DNA of 32,402 nt from Candidatus Delongbacteria bacterium (GCA_028702975.1 JAQVNT010000002.1:1-32402), one strand, 5' to 3'; positions 6,276 to 13,805 are shown, numbered from the stretch's first letter. Notes: generated from the letters alone by a model not told the origin. Numbers and translations: made by a program.

Positions 6276-8660
6276 ATGAAAAAAATGATTACAGAAAATA
6301 TATTAAAAGCATTATTTGTAATTTTACTACTGGTGTTTAATATTGCATATTCTCAAACTTTCAAAATTACAGGAAAAATAGTTGAATCAACCGGTGAAGA
6401 ACCACTGCCAGAGGCTAATGTGATTCTACATAAAAAATCGGGCTCTGTTCTTAAGGGGGCAGTTACTGATAGCTTAGGTGTTTTTAAAATTAAATTGATT
6501 CCAAGTGGAAATTATTTCATTGAAATTAAATATATGGGTTTTATTCCTGATACAATTTCGCACTTAGATATTTCAGCAAACATTAATCTAGGAGATATTT
6601 TCTTAAAACCATCTGAAATACTTCTTGATGAGATTGTTGTAAAAGGTAAAGCAGATATTTATACATCTCACTTGGATAAAAAAGTTTATAATGTTAGTAA
6701 AGATATTCTTTCAGAATCAAGTTCCACGAGTGAAATATTGCAAAATATTCCTTCAGTTAATGTTGATATCAACGGTGGGATTACATTGAGAAATACGAGT
6801 AATATTACATTTTTTGTAAACGGAAAACCATCGGCCCTATTAAGAAATAATCCTTCTGCGGTATCAGATCTAATACCTGCAAGTAGTATAGAGAAAATTG
6901 AAATTATAACTAACCCCTCAGCCAAATATAAACCTGACGGAGTTGGAGGAATAATAAATATTGTTCTAAAGAAAAATATGTCAGAAGGATTGAATGGACA
7001 AATTAGTGCTAATGTTGGTAATGATGAAAGATATAATGCTAATATTAATTTAAATTACGGAACTAAAAAGTTAAAACTTTACGGGAATTATGGTTTAAGG
7101 CATTCAAAACCAATTACATTATTTACCGATGCAATGGTTTACAAAGATAGTTTAGGTATTGCAAACAGCTTTTTTAGTGAAGACGGTAAATCAAAAATCG
7201 ATATATTTGGTCATAATATCATTGCAGGTGCAAATTACAAATTTGACGATTATAATAATATCGAAATATCGGGAACTTATGATTTGCAAAATTCATTTCA
7301 TGATGGGAACTCTGATATAATATCGCTTGATTCACTGCAAAATCCAAATTATAATATTACGAATGTTCAAACAGATGATGAGCTTGAGGAAGAGGGAGAA
7401 GTAAGCCTAACATATGAACATGTTTTTAATAAAAATGAAGATCATACTTTAACATTTGAGGCTATATATTCGGCATATAATGAAAAAGAGGACAAGATAT
7501 ATAATCAAAACCAGATATTTCCTATTACGAATACAGACATCAGTAGATATATAATTGAGAAAAATGGTAATCAACAAGAATTGAATTTAGAATATACTTT
7601 ACCCATTAATGAGAATTCTGAAATTGAAAGTGGTTATTCAGGTGAATTTATCTTTGATAATATATGGTATAATAAAAATTCAGTTTTAAGTAAGTTTCTA
7701 TTTAACCGACAAGTACATGCTTTTTACGGGTTATTCGGACAGTCGGTTGAAATTTTTAGTTACAAAGCAGGTTTAAGAGCAGAAGAAACCAATACTAAAT
7801 CACATTTAATAACTCCAATAGATACATTAATTACCAATAATTATTTCAAATTATTTCCAACAATACACCTTGGTTATGATATTACTGATGATAATAAATT
7901 ATCTATGAGTTATTCAAAAAGAGTTAACAGACCCGATCCGGATGAATTAAATCCAAATCCAGAATATAATGACTTACGAAATGCAGAAATGGGAAACCCT
8001 AACTTAAAACCTGAACAAATTCATTCTATAGAATTTGGATACGAACATATACAAAAGAAATTTTCGATAAATACTACTCTCTACTATAGGTATAAATATG
8101 ATGCATTTACCGGAATATCAACGAATATTGGCGATACTTTAGTAATGTTTACAACGACTAATCTTACTACTCAAAAATCAGGAGGTTTTGAAGCAGTTAT
8201 TTCAGGTGATTATTTTAAAGATTGTTCATACAGTTTAACCGGTGATATATATTTTAGCACAATTGATGCTTCTAATCTTGGCTATTCTGACAATAAATCA
8301 AGCATTTCAGGTAATATTAAAGGCTATACCCTAATTAAGCTAACTAAAAGTACTTCATTTCAGATAAATGGTTATTACTATTTCCCAAAAATAACACCTC
8401 AGGGTCAGATGGAAGATTTTTATTATTTTAATCTTGGATTAAAACAGAATTTATTTAATAATAAAGCATCAATTACTCTGACAGGAACCGATGTATTTCA
8501 TACCTATAAAGTTAACTATTCTATAAATTCAGATGAATTAAATCAAAAATCAAATATGCAAAGAATGAATCCTGTTATTTCTCTAGGATTTATTTGGAGG
8601 TTTAACAATTACCAAGAAGAAGACAAAATTATTTTTGATGGTAACGGCATTAAGAAATAG
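6276..8660 (+). CDS. TonB-dependent receptor-like outer-membrane protein (OMP_b-brl_3 family)
   Basis: A 794-residue outer-membrane protein. Residues 1-26 form a signal peptide (hydrophobic run ending AYSQ). Residues 28-110 are a carboxypeptidase-regulatory-like domain (ITGKIVESTGEEPLPEANVI). A plug domain follows, from about 118 (LDEIVVKGKADIYTS) to 230, including SSIEKIEIITNPSAKYKPDG and GGIINIVLKK. The rest is a beta-barrel with alternating aromatic strands, including YSKRVNRPDPDELNP. This domain order is that of the Bacteroidota outer membrane beta-barrel family, distant from SusC and siderophore receptors; the ligand is unknown. AAGGA precedes the ATG. The nearest promoter signal is box A through the deleted gene. 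Codon use is strongly AT-rich. Family members often sit near PepSY-like and two-component genes, as here. Confidence 0.88.
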   Translation: MKKMITENILKALFVILLLVFNIAYSQTFKITGKIVESTGEEPLPEANVILHKKSGSVLKGAVTDSLGVFKIKLIPSGNYFIEIKYMGFIPDTISHLDISANINLGDIFLKPSEILLDEIVVKGKADIYTSHLDKKVYNVSKDILSESSSTSEILQNIPSVNVDINGGITLRNTSNITFFVNGKPSALLRNNPSAVSDLIPASSIEKIEIITNPSAKYKPDGVGGIINIVLKKNMSEGLNGQISANVGNDERYNANINLNYGTKKLKLYGNYGLRHSKPITLFTDAMVYKDSLGIANSFFSEDGKSKIDIFGHNIIAGANYKFDDYNNIEISGTYDLQNSFHDGNSDIISLDSLQNPNYNITNVQTDDELEEEGEVSLTYEHVFNKNEDHTLTFEAIYSAYNEKEDKIYNQNQIFPITNTDISRYIIEKNGNQQELNLEYTLPINENSEIESGYSGEFIFDNIWYNKNSVLSKFLFNRQVHAFYGLFGQSVEIFSYKAGLRAEETNTKSHLITPIDTLITNNYFKLFPTIHLGYDITDDNKLSMSYSKRVNRPDPDELNPNPEYNDLRNAEMGNPNLKPEQIHSIEFGYEHIQKKFSINTTLYYRYKYDAFTGISTNIGDTLVMFTTTNLTTQKSGGFEAVISGDYFKDCSYSLTGDIYFSTIDASNLGYSDNKSSISGNIKGYTLIKLTKSTSFQINGYYYFPKITPQGQMEDFYYFNLGLKQNLFNNKASITLTGTDVFHTYKVNYSINSDELNQKSNMQRMNPVISLGFIWRFNNYQEEDKIIFDGNGIKK

Positions 8661-8688
8661 GTAAGAGTTGAGTACTATGACTGTTTTA

Positions 8689-8726
8689 ATTCTGATAACT
8701 TATGATGAGGTTTAATTATGAAAAAT
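8689..8726 (+). repeat. Partial copy of the box A leader in front of the receiver gene
   Basis: Bases 8689-8726 align without gaps to 6060-6097, differing at about five positions. They cover ATTCTGATAAC, the ATGAGGTT ribosome-binding stretch and the first codons ATGAAAAAT. The upstream CTTTAG hexamers and -10 of box A are absent, so the duplicated leader lacks the operator here. The receiver gene therefore has no box of its own and probably depends on read-through from the receptor gene. Confidence 0.6.
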
Positions 8727-9176
8727 GTTAAAACATATTTACCACTTGTAACATCAGTTTCTGAAGTTAAAAAAGAAAATGTTACAGAATCGATCACTTT
8801 TAAAAAAACGTTACAAATACTTTTAGTAGATGATGAAGAAATTGTATGTAATATTGGAAAAGAGATGCTTGAAATAAGCATTCATTCAGTGTCTGTTTGT
8901 AAAGATGGTATTGAGGCGATAGAAATATACAAAAAGAACTGGAAGGATATTCAACTTGTAATTCTCGATATGGTTATGCCTAAGTTGGCAGGAACGGAAA
9001 CATATTATGTCTTAAAAGATATAAATCCAAACGTTAAGGTTTTGCTTACATCCGGCTACAGCATTACCGGAGAGGCACAGAACTTACTTGATATTGGAGC
9101 ACAGGGATTCATCCAGAAACCGTTTATAATTGCAGAATTGGCGAAAAGTGTTGCTGAAATATTTCCTTATGAATAA
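8718..9176 (+). CDS. Stand-alone receiver-domain protein (CheY-like)
   Basis: A 152-residue protein: about 30 non-conserved residues, then one response-regulator receiver domain to the C-terminus. The acidic pocket is ILLVDDEE, the phospho-acceptor aspartate lies in VILDMVMP, the conserved Ser/Thr in VLLTSGYS and the conserved lysine in FIQKPF. No output domain is present. The wording of the domain (GYSITGEAQNLLDIGAQGFIQKPF) is that of the receivers at the C-terminus of hybrid histidine kinases, so it may descend from such a protein or serve as a phosphorelay intermediate. No hybrid kinase is visible nearby. GATGAGG precedes the ATG, within a leader copied from the one at 6060. Confidence 0.82.
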   Translation: MKNVKTYLPLVTSVSEVKKENVTESITFKKTLQILLVDDEEIVCNIGKEMLEISIHSVSVCKDGIEAIEIYKKNWKDIQLVILDMVMPKLAGTETYYVLKDINPNVKVLLTSGYSITGEAQNLLDIGAQGFIQKPFIIAELAKSVAEIFPYE

Positions 9177-9218
9177 TTGTGTAAAACAAGCCAATAAAAA
9201 ATTAACGAGGAGAATGAA

Positions 9219-9380
9219 ATGATTAAACTATTGCCACAAAGTACAGGTTTTGTTTAAGGTTTCAAAATTACAAGTAAAGTATCCTCAGAGGAGGAAAAGG
9301 AGTGGTTCGCCAAAATAGAACAAAATATTGAGCCATGGTCAATAATGTACTGCTTTAGAATGTCTTTAGAATGTCTTTAG
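9219..9380 (+). pseudogene. Remnant of a small STAS/SEC14 (SpoIIAA-like) protein gene
   Basis: A good ribosome site (GAGGAG) precedes ATG at 9219, which reads MIKLLPQSTGFV and then TAA at 9255. The same frame continues GFKITSKVSSEEEKEWFAKI, so the joined text looks like the N-terminus of the SpoIIAA-like STAS/SEC14 family, which typically opens with MI-LLP-S-G-V-GFKI-GK and an acidic helix. After about 35 further residues the frame degenerates into the promoter of the next gene (stop 9378-9380); the remaining two thirds of a normal 120-residue protein are missing. The gene is thus both interrupted by a stop and truncated. The family call rests on a short pattern only. Confidence 0.5.
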
Positions 9381-9398
9381 AATGAGTTAGTATAATTG
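9353..9398 (+). promoter_or_regulatory. Box B: three tandem CTTTAG repeats with -10, upstream of COG4705 gene
   Basis: CTTTAG occurs at 9353-9358, 9364-9369 and 9375-9380, an exact 11-bp period with identical AATGT spacers. Ten bases later comes TATAATTG (9391-9398) as -10. This is the strongest form of the box in the window. It directly precedes the COG4705 gene (GGAGG and ATG at 9421), which probably forms a transcript with the overlapping outer-membrane gene. Confidence 0.7.
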
Positions 9399-9420
9399 AG
9401 CAAATTAATGGAGGTTAGCT

Positions 9421-10197
9421 ATGAAAAATATTCAAAACGGTTTACTCAGAGTTCCAGAAATAACTTTAATATTCTGGATAATTAAGGTGTTATCTACAAC
9501 AGTGGGTGAAACCGGAGCAGACTTTTTAGCAGAGGATCTGGGTTTAGGAATGCCTTTAGTAGCCGGAATAATGAGTTTCATAATGGCTGTTCTGCTGATA
9601 TTTCAATTTACGAAATTCAAGAAGTATATACCCTGGAATTATTGGTCGATAGTGATCTTAATGAGTATAATAGGTACTTTAATTACTGATATTCTTGTCG
9701 ATGATATAGGCATAAGTTTGCTTACTCTGAGTATTGTTTTTACAATATCAATGATCGCGGTATTTATCGTTTGGTTTAAAGAAGAAAAGACATTATCAAT
9801 TCATTCTATTAATACTGGTGTAAGAGAAATATATTATTGGATCATTATCTTAATGGCATTCGCACTGGGAACAGGTGTCGGTGATCTGATATCTGAATAT
9901 TTCGAGCTTGGTTATGGTATAGCTTTATTATTATTCGGTGGTGCGATCGCATTGATAGCTTTTAGTGTTTTTGTTTTAAAGTTGGACAGAACATTAGGTT
10001 TCTGGCTTGCATTTATTTTAACTAGACCGCTTGGAGCATCATTAGGAGATTTCTTTACTCAGCCGTTGGAAAATGGAGGTATAGACATAAATATCGGAAT
10101 CGTGAATGCTGTTTTTTTTACAGCAATAGTAAGCATGGTTATTTATTTAAGTGCTAAAGAGAAAATTAAGGAGAAAGAACATGGAACAAATTTTTGA
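9421..10197 (+). CDS. COG4705-family multi-pass membrane protein
   Basis: A 258-residue inner-membrane protein with about eight helices arranged as a duplicated unit. Each repeat begins with an aromatic helix followed by a Thr/Gly-rich one: FWIIKVLSTTVGETGADFL, YWSIVILMSIIGTLITDIL, YYWIIILMAFALGTGVGDLI and FWLAFILTRPLGASLGDFFT. These G-T-x-x-x-D elements and the LTRPLGA line mark the COG4705 family, for which I know no firmly established substrate; the four polar Asp-containing helices suggest a transporter. Two facts tie it to the local regulon: three CTTTAG repeats precede it, and a deleted paralogue lies behind box A. Its 3' end overlaps the next gene by 17 bases. Confidence 0.82.
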   Translation: MKNIQNGLLRVPEITLIFWIIKVLSTTVGETGADFLAEDLGLGMPLVAGIMSFIMAVLLIFQFTKFKKYIPWNYWSIVILMSIIGTLITDILVDDIGISLLTLSIVFTISMIAVFIVWFKEEKTLSIHSINTGVREIYYWIIILMAFALGTGVGDLISEYFELGYGIALLLFGGAIALIAFSVFVLKLDRTLGFWLAFILTRPLGASLGDFFTQPLENGGIDINIGIVNAVFFTAIVSMVIYLSAKEKIKEKEHGTNF

Positions 10198-10981
10198 TCG
10201 AAATGGTGGAACTGTAGGATGGTTAACGGTATTCACGGTTCTTGTATGTTGCACTTTTTCAGCCTTTGGACAAGTACTCGAAACGGAATCCGCATACCTT
10301 CCGGATAAACATTCATTTGGTACAATGGCAAGTTTCGAGTATCAGTTTTCTGCTGATGGAAAGGGAATGGCAGTACCACTTGAATTGTCTTATAGTATTC
10401 TTGACAATTTGGAAATTCTTGTTCAACCAACAATCTTTGCTGCAGTCTTTCCATCGAACGGAGAGAGGGTGAATGGACTTGGAGACATCGAGGCCTCGCT
10501 GACCTGCAATTTCAATCATGAAAAAATTTATCTGCCAGCGTTCAGCTTTGCCGGAGAAGTGAAATTGCCGACTGCCCGAAACATATTGATCGGGACGGGA
10601 AAAACCGACTGGACACTTTACGGCATTGCTACGAAAAATTTTGGGCCCGTAGAAATTGACGGCAATGTCACATACACCTTTATGGGTAGTCCGGAAGGCG
10701 TTCATCTGGACAATACCGTTGGTGGCTCATTGGCGGCGGAATGGGAGGTTACTCCGGTACTCAGGCTACTCGGGGAGGCTTTTGCCAATAGTGCTGCGCT
10801 ACCAGAATCTGCTTCAACCGATGCAGAATCCAAGATTACACCGGAAGCTGGCTCGGCAGAGTTTTTCGGTACAGTTGGAGCTGCATACCAATTAAACTCG
10901 AAACTTGAAGTGTCCGTCGGAATTAACTATGGCAGCAGTAACTCAATATTGCTCATTGCAGGCGTTGCAATGGACTGGTAA
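10181..10981 (+). CDS. Outer-membrane beta-barrel protein, Phenol_MetA_deg-like
   Basis: A 266-residue exported protein. Residues 1-31 are a signal sequence (LTVFTVLVCCTFSAFGQ). The mature part consists of alternating amphipathic strands with GLGDIEASL, FAGEVKLPTAR, IGTGKTDWTLYGIATKNFG and a C-terminal strand ending in tryptophan (LIAGVAMDW), the pattern of the MetA-pathway / 'transporter' barrel family. The start is ATG at 10181, with AAGGAGA seven bases upstream, inside the end of the preceding gene (17-base overlap); a GTG start at 10151 would spoil the signal peptide. By eye it is more GC-rich than its neighbours, so it may have a different origin. With the COG4705 protein it could form an inner-plus-outer membrane export pair under box B. 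Confidence 0.75.
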   Translation: MEQIFDRNGGTVGWLTVFTVLVCCTFSAFGQVLETESAYLPDKHSFGTMASFEYQFSADGKGMAVPLELSYSILDNLEILVQPTIFAAVFPSNGERVNGLGDIEASLTCNFNHEKIYLPAFSFAGEVKLPTARNILIGTGKTDWTLYGIATKNFGPVEIDGNVTYTFMGSPEGVHLDNTVGGSLAAEWEVTPVLRLLGEAFANSAALPESASTDAESKITPEAGSAEFFGTVGAAYQLNSKLEVSVGINYGSSNSILLIAGVAMDW

Positions 10982-11013
10982 TGAGTTTATGCTTGTTACT
11001 GGAATATAACCGA

Positions 11014-11054
11014 TTTTCTTTAGATTCTGTTTATACATTCTGATAACTTTTTAT
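11014..11054 (+). repeat. 41-bp perfect direct repeat, copy 2
   Basis: Identical to 6037-6077 and 4,977 bp downstream of it. It contains the promoter-proximal hexamer and -10 of box C. The pair brackets the receptor, receiver, COG4705 and outer-membrane genes, so homologous exchange between copies would excise or duplicate that block. Confidence 0.9.
11018..11041 (+). promoter_or_regulatory. Box C: CTTTAG plus -10, upstream of PAP2-RR-HK
   Basis: CTTTAG (11018-11023) lies ten bases before TACATTCT (11034-11041), exactly as in the other boxes. The upstream hexamer is poorly kept (TAACCG at 11007-11012, two of six matches to CTTCAG). The next genes are PAP2, the response regulator and its kinase with only 46 bases and 4 overlapping bases between them, so this promoter would give autoregulation. 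Confidence 0.5.
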
Positions 11055-11067
11055 AGTGAGAGAAGAA

Positions 11068-11808
11068 ATGAGTATAAATCCATTAAATTTCATATATCCG
11101 ATTTTTGCAGTGACATTAATAATTATAATAAAGCGAGGCTATTATAATGGAATTTTGAAAAATATCATTTTTGATTTGCGATATAATTATAAATTAGTTA
11201 TTGTTTTATTTACAGTTCTTTTAGGAATAATTTTATTTATTGATGAACCGGTAGCCACATATTTAAGAAACCTTAAATTACACAAAATATTAATATTAGA
11301 AATAACTTCAAAATTAGGCAACACATTTGGGAACGGTAATTTTTTATACTCGTATTTCATAGTTGTAATTGTAATTGGTGTACTTTTAAAAAAAAACATC
11401 AAAATATTAATGATTGCTTTAGCTTCTTCGGCATTTGCAGGAATATTTGTTATGTTATTAAAATTTTTAATAACCAGAGAAAGACCGGCTGTTTCATTTG
11501 ACAGTTTACATTTTTTTGCGTATCAGGCAGCAATTAGTAAAAATGAATTATTGAAATTTAACTATACAAGCATGCCTTCAGGACACACAATAACAATTGT
11601 AGCTGCAGTAGTACCGCTGATATTGTTTTATAAAAATAAAATGGTAAGGGCACTTCTGGTTTTTCTGTCTTTTACAACAATGTTTAACAGAATATACAGC
11701 TCAGCTCACTGGATGAGCGATGTCTATACTTCAATTGCTATAGGCATTCTTGTAGGAATCAATATTTATTCGTTAAATATTGAGAAAGATAGGAAAAATT
11801 CGATATGA
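11068..11808 (+). CDS. PAP2-family membrane phosphatase
   Basis: A 246-residue integral membrane phosphatase of the PAP2 superfamily with about six helices. All three catalytic motifs are present: KFLITRERP (K-x6-RP), SMPSGHT (PSGH) and RIYSSAHWMSD (R-x5-H-x3-D, with the catalytic histidine). Relatives dephosphorylate undecaprenyl pyrophosphate, phosphatidylglycerophosphate or lipid A (LpxE/LpxF/LpxT type). The substrate is not decided by sequence, but location under an OmpR-type box next to its regulator, and upstream of a lipo-oligosaccharide operon, makes an envelope-lipid substrate attractive. ATG at 11068 with GAGAG upstream is preferred to GTG at 11056. Confidence 0.85.
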   Translation: MSINPLNFIYPIFAVTLIIIIKRGYYNGILKNIIFDLRYNYKLVIVLFTVLLGIILFIDEPVATYLRNLKLHKILILEITSKLGNTFGNGNFLYSYFIVVIVIGVLLKKNIKILMIALASSAFAGIFVMLLKFLITRERPAVSFDSLHFFAYQAAISKNELLKFNYTSMPSGHTITIVAAVVPLILFYKNKMVRALLVFLSFTTMFNRIYSSAHWMSDVYTSIAIGILVGINIYSLNIEKDRKNSI

Positions 11809-11837
11809 ATAGTTTTTCTTTTAAAAGGGGTAAATTT

Positions 11838-11858
11838 ATGTTAAATTACTTGCTATGA
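11838..11858 (+). other. Possible six-codon leader ORF coupled to the response-regulator start
   Basis: The only strong ribosome site before the response regulator, AAAAGGGG (11823-11830), is 24 bases from its ATG but seven bases from another ATG at 11838. That ATG opens a six-codon frame (MLNYLL) whose TGA overlaps the regulator's ATG as ATGA. Ribosomes finishing the mini-ORF could restart on the regulator. No in-frame alternative start for the regulator exists, since TAA lies in frame at 11831. Confidence 0.35.
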
Positions 11859-12532
11859 AAATTCTGATAATTGAAGATGAAATTGAGTTGTTGATCGCAG
11901 AAAGTAATTACCTTACTAAGGAAGGTTATGTCTGTGAAATGGCTGAAAATTTCCAAAAAGCGGGTGAAAAAATCTCAATCTATGAATATGATATAATTCT
12001 GCTGGATATTACTTTACCGGACGGGAACGGGCTTGAATTATTTAAAACCGTAAAAAAATACAATGTAAAAGCAGGCGTTATAATTATTTCGGCTAAGAAT
12101 TCACTGGATGATAAAATTATCGGGCTTGATCTCGGAGCCGACGACTATATGACAAAACCTTTTCAATTATCGGAATTGAATTCAAGGATCAAAGCTGTTT
12201 TAAGAAGAAGGCAATTTGACGGATCAAATATTATTACCTTTAATGAAATAAGTTTGAACACAGATAGTAAGGCTATAAACATAAACGGAAATGATATTTC
12301 ATTTACTAAAAAAGAATATGATCTGCTTCTTTATTTTATAGTCAATAAAAATCGTGTTCTTACAAAGGAAGCCATAGCAGAGCATTTATGGGAAGATAAT
12401 ATTGATCTGGCTGATAATTTCGATTTTATTTATACTCATCTCAACAACATCCGAAAAAAAATTAAATCGGCAGGCGGTAAAGACTATATTAAAACAATTT
12501 ATGGTATGGGCTATAAATTGGGGGAATTATGA
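11855..12532 (+). CDS. OmpR/PhoB-family response regulator
   Basis: A 225-residue DNA-binding response regulator. The receiver domain (1-115) has the acidic pocket IIEDE, phospho-acceptor Asp51 in LLDITLPDGNG, the Ser in IIISAKN and Lys101 in DDYMTKPF. A linker leads to an OmpR-type winged helix (about 128-225: FTKKEYDLLLYFIVNK, LADNFDFIYTHLNNIRKKI, YIKTIYGMGYKL). It resembles the QseB/PmrA side of the family. The gene overlaps its kinase gene by ATGA and is preceded by PAP2. The winged helix of this family binds tandem half-sites with 11-bp period, exactly what is seen in five promoters around it, so it is the best candidate for the regulator of those boxes. Confidence 0.92.
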   Translation: MKILIIEDEIELLIAESNYLTKEGYVCEMAENFQKAGEKISIYEYDIILLDITLPDGNGLELFKTVKKYNVKAGVIIISAKNSLDDKIIGLDLGADDYMTKPFQLSELNSRIKAVLRRRQFDGSNIITFNEISLNTDSKAININGNDISFTKKEYDLLLYFIVNKNRVLTKEAIAEHLWEDNIDLADNFDFIYTHLNNIRKKIKSAGGKDYIKTIYGMGYKLGEL

Positions 12533-13761
12533 AATTTTTATCGAAAATTAACAGGAATTATTTTTTTCTCCTTTTAATCATTATGATCATAGTTTCTGTA
12601 GCAGGATATTTTATTCTGCAATTTATCATTCTTGATGACGCCAGAGAAAATCTTACTCAAAATGAAGCCCTAATAATTAATCAGATCATTAAAACCGGTG
12701 AAATTCCGAATATTCATCCGATAGTTGAAATTACACGGATCAATAATAAAACAGTCAAAGAATCATCCTTCAAAGAGATCAATATGCCTTATGAAGGAGA
12801 AGAAGAGACTTTTTTAGAATATTCAAATCAGGTAAAGATAAAGGATTCTTTTTATCAGATTACTTTAAGAGAAACTACTTTTGAAAAGGACAATCTGGTT
12901 ATATTATTAGCTATGAGTTTCATAGTTTTATTGACAGCGTCATTCGGTATTTCGTTTTTTGTAAGTAAGAAAATGAATAAAACTATATGGGTTGATTTTG
13001 AAAGCAATTTAGAAGAAATCGAGAATTTTAGTTTAAGCGGAGAGAGTAGCCTGTCGTTTATACAAACTGATATCGAAGAATTCGACCGTTTAAACACAGT
13101 AATAAATAAGCTTACTAAAAAATTAAAAAGCGATTTTGTTTCTCTGAAAGAATTCACAGAAAGCGCTTCCCACGAAATCCAGACACCTCTTGCTGTAGTC
13201 CTTCTTAATCTTGAGGAAGTTTTACAGCAGGATTTAAATAAAGATACTTTTGAAAAGGTGATCGCATCTATAAATGCTATAAAAAGATTATCTAATCTGA
13301 ATAAAAGCCTAATTTTAATGACAAAAATTGAGAATAATCAATTCAAGGCTGACAATTTAGTTTCAATTAGCGATTTGTTCAAACACAAAATTGATGAATA
13401 TTCTACTCTTTTTGAATCAAAAAAACTTAATACCGAGATAAATATTGATCAAGATTTTGGACTGAGAATCAATGAGCAGATTGCAGATATTTTAATTAAC
13501 AATTTATTATCAAATGCGATTAAACATAATTTTGAAGGCGGTAAAATTCAGATATATATAAATAAAAACGAATTTAGGATCTGCAACACAGGAGAAGATC
13601 ATTTTCTTACAAATGATAACATTTTTAATCGTTTCGTAAAAGGAAACCCCGGATCTTATGGTTTAGGCTTGTCAATAGTCAAGAAAATTTGCGAGTCTCA
13701 AAACTTAAATATTCAATATGAAAAAAAAGAACTGCATTGCTTTATAATTAAATCAAATTAG
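12529..13761 (+). CDS. Sensor histidine kinase, partner of the OmpR-type regulator
   Basis: A 410-residue membrane kinase: TM1 at about 11-34, a periplasmic sensor of about 90 residues (35-122), TM2 at about 123-145, a weak HAMP-like linker, then HisKA with ESASHEIQTPLAVV (phospho-accepting His215). The HATPase follows: N-box NNLLSNAIKHN (324-334), G1 reduced to NTGED, F-box IFNRFVKG and G2 GSYGLGLSIVKK. All boxes needed for autophosphorylation are present, though G1 is degenerate (NTG rather than DNG). The periplasmic part contains an acidic patch (YEGEEE, 88-93), reminiscent of cation-sensing acidic patches of PmrB/PhoQ-type sensors, but the ligand is unknown. It overlaps the regulator gene by 4 bases and ends 71 bases before the first PepSY-like gene. 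Confidence 0.9.
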   Translation: MKFLSKINRNYFFLLLIIMIIVSVAGYFILQFIILDDARENLTQNEALIINQIIKTGEIPNIHPIVEITRINNKTVKESSFKEINMPYEGEEETFLEYSNQVKIKDSFYQITLRETTFEKDNLVILLAMSFIVLLTASFGISFFVSKKMNKTIWVDFESNLEEIENFSLSGESSLSFIQTDIEEFDRLNTVINKLTKKLKSDFVSLKEFTESASHEIQTPLAVVLLNLEEVLQQDLNKDTFEKVIASINAIKRLSNLNKSLILMTKIENNQFKADNLVSISDLFKHKIDEYSTLFESKKLNTEINIDQDFGLRINEQIADILINNLLSNAIKHNFEGGKIQIYINKNEFRICNTGEDHFLTNDNIFNRFVKGNPGSYGLGLSIVKKICESQNLNIQYEKKELHCFIIKSN

Positions 13762-13770
13762 TTTTTTTTA

Positions 13771-13805
13771 CTTCAGAATATCTTTAGATTCAGTTGATAT
13801 ATTTG
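13771..13805 (+). promoter_or_regulatory. Box D: direct repeat plus -10, upstream of first PepSY-like gene
   Basis: CTTCAG (13771-13776), five bases, CTTTAG (13782-13787), ten bases, TATATTTG (13798-13805). The last is a full match to the TAnnTTTG -10 of Bacteroidota. The gene starts at 13833 after AAAGGAG, leaving a leader of about 20 bases. Confidence 0.65.

Noticed and set aside
10313..10705. Minus-strand frame antisense to the outer-membrane barrel gene
   Set aside because: The plus-strand gene has signal peptide, overlap and ribosome site; the antisense translation has no recognisable features.
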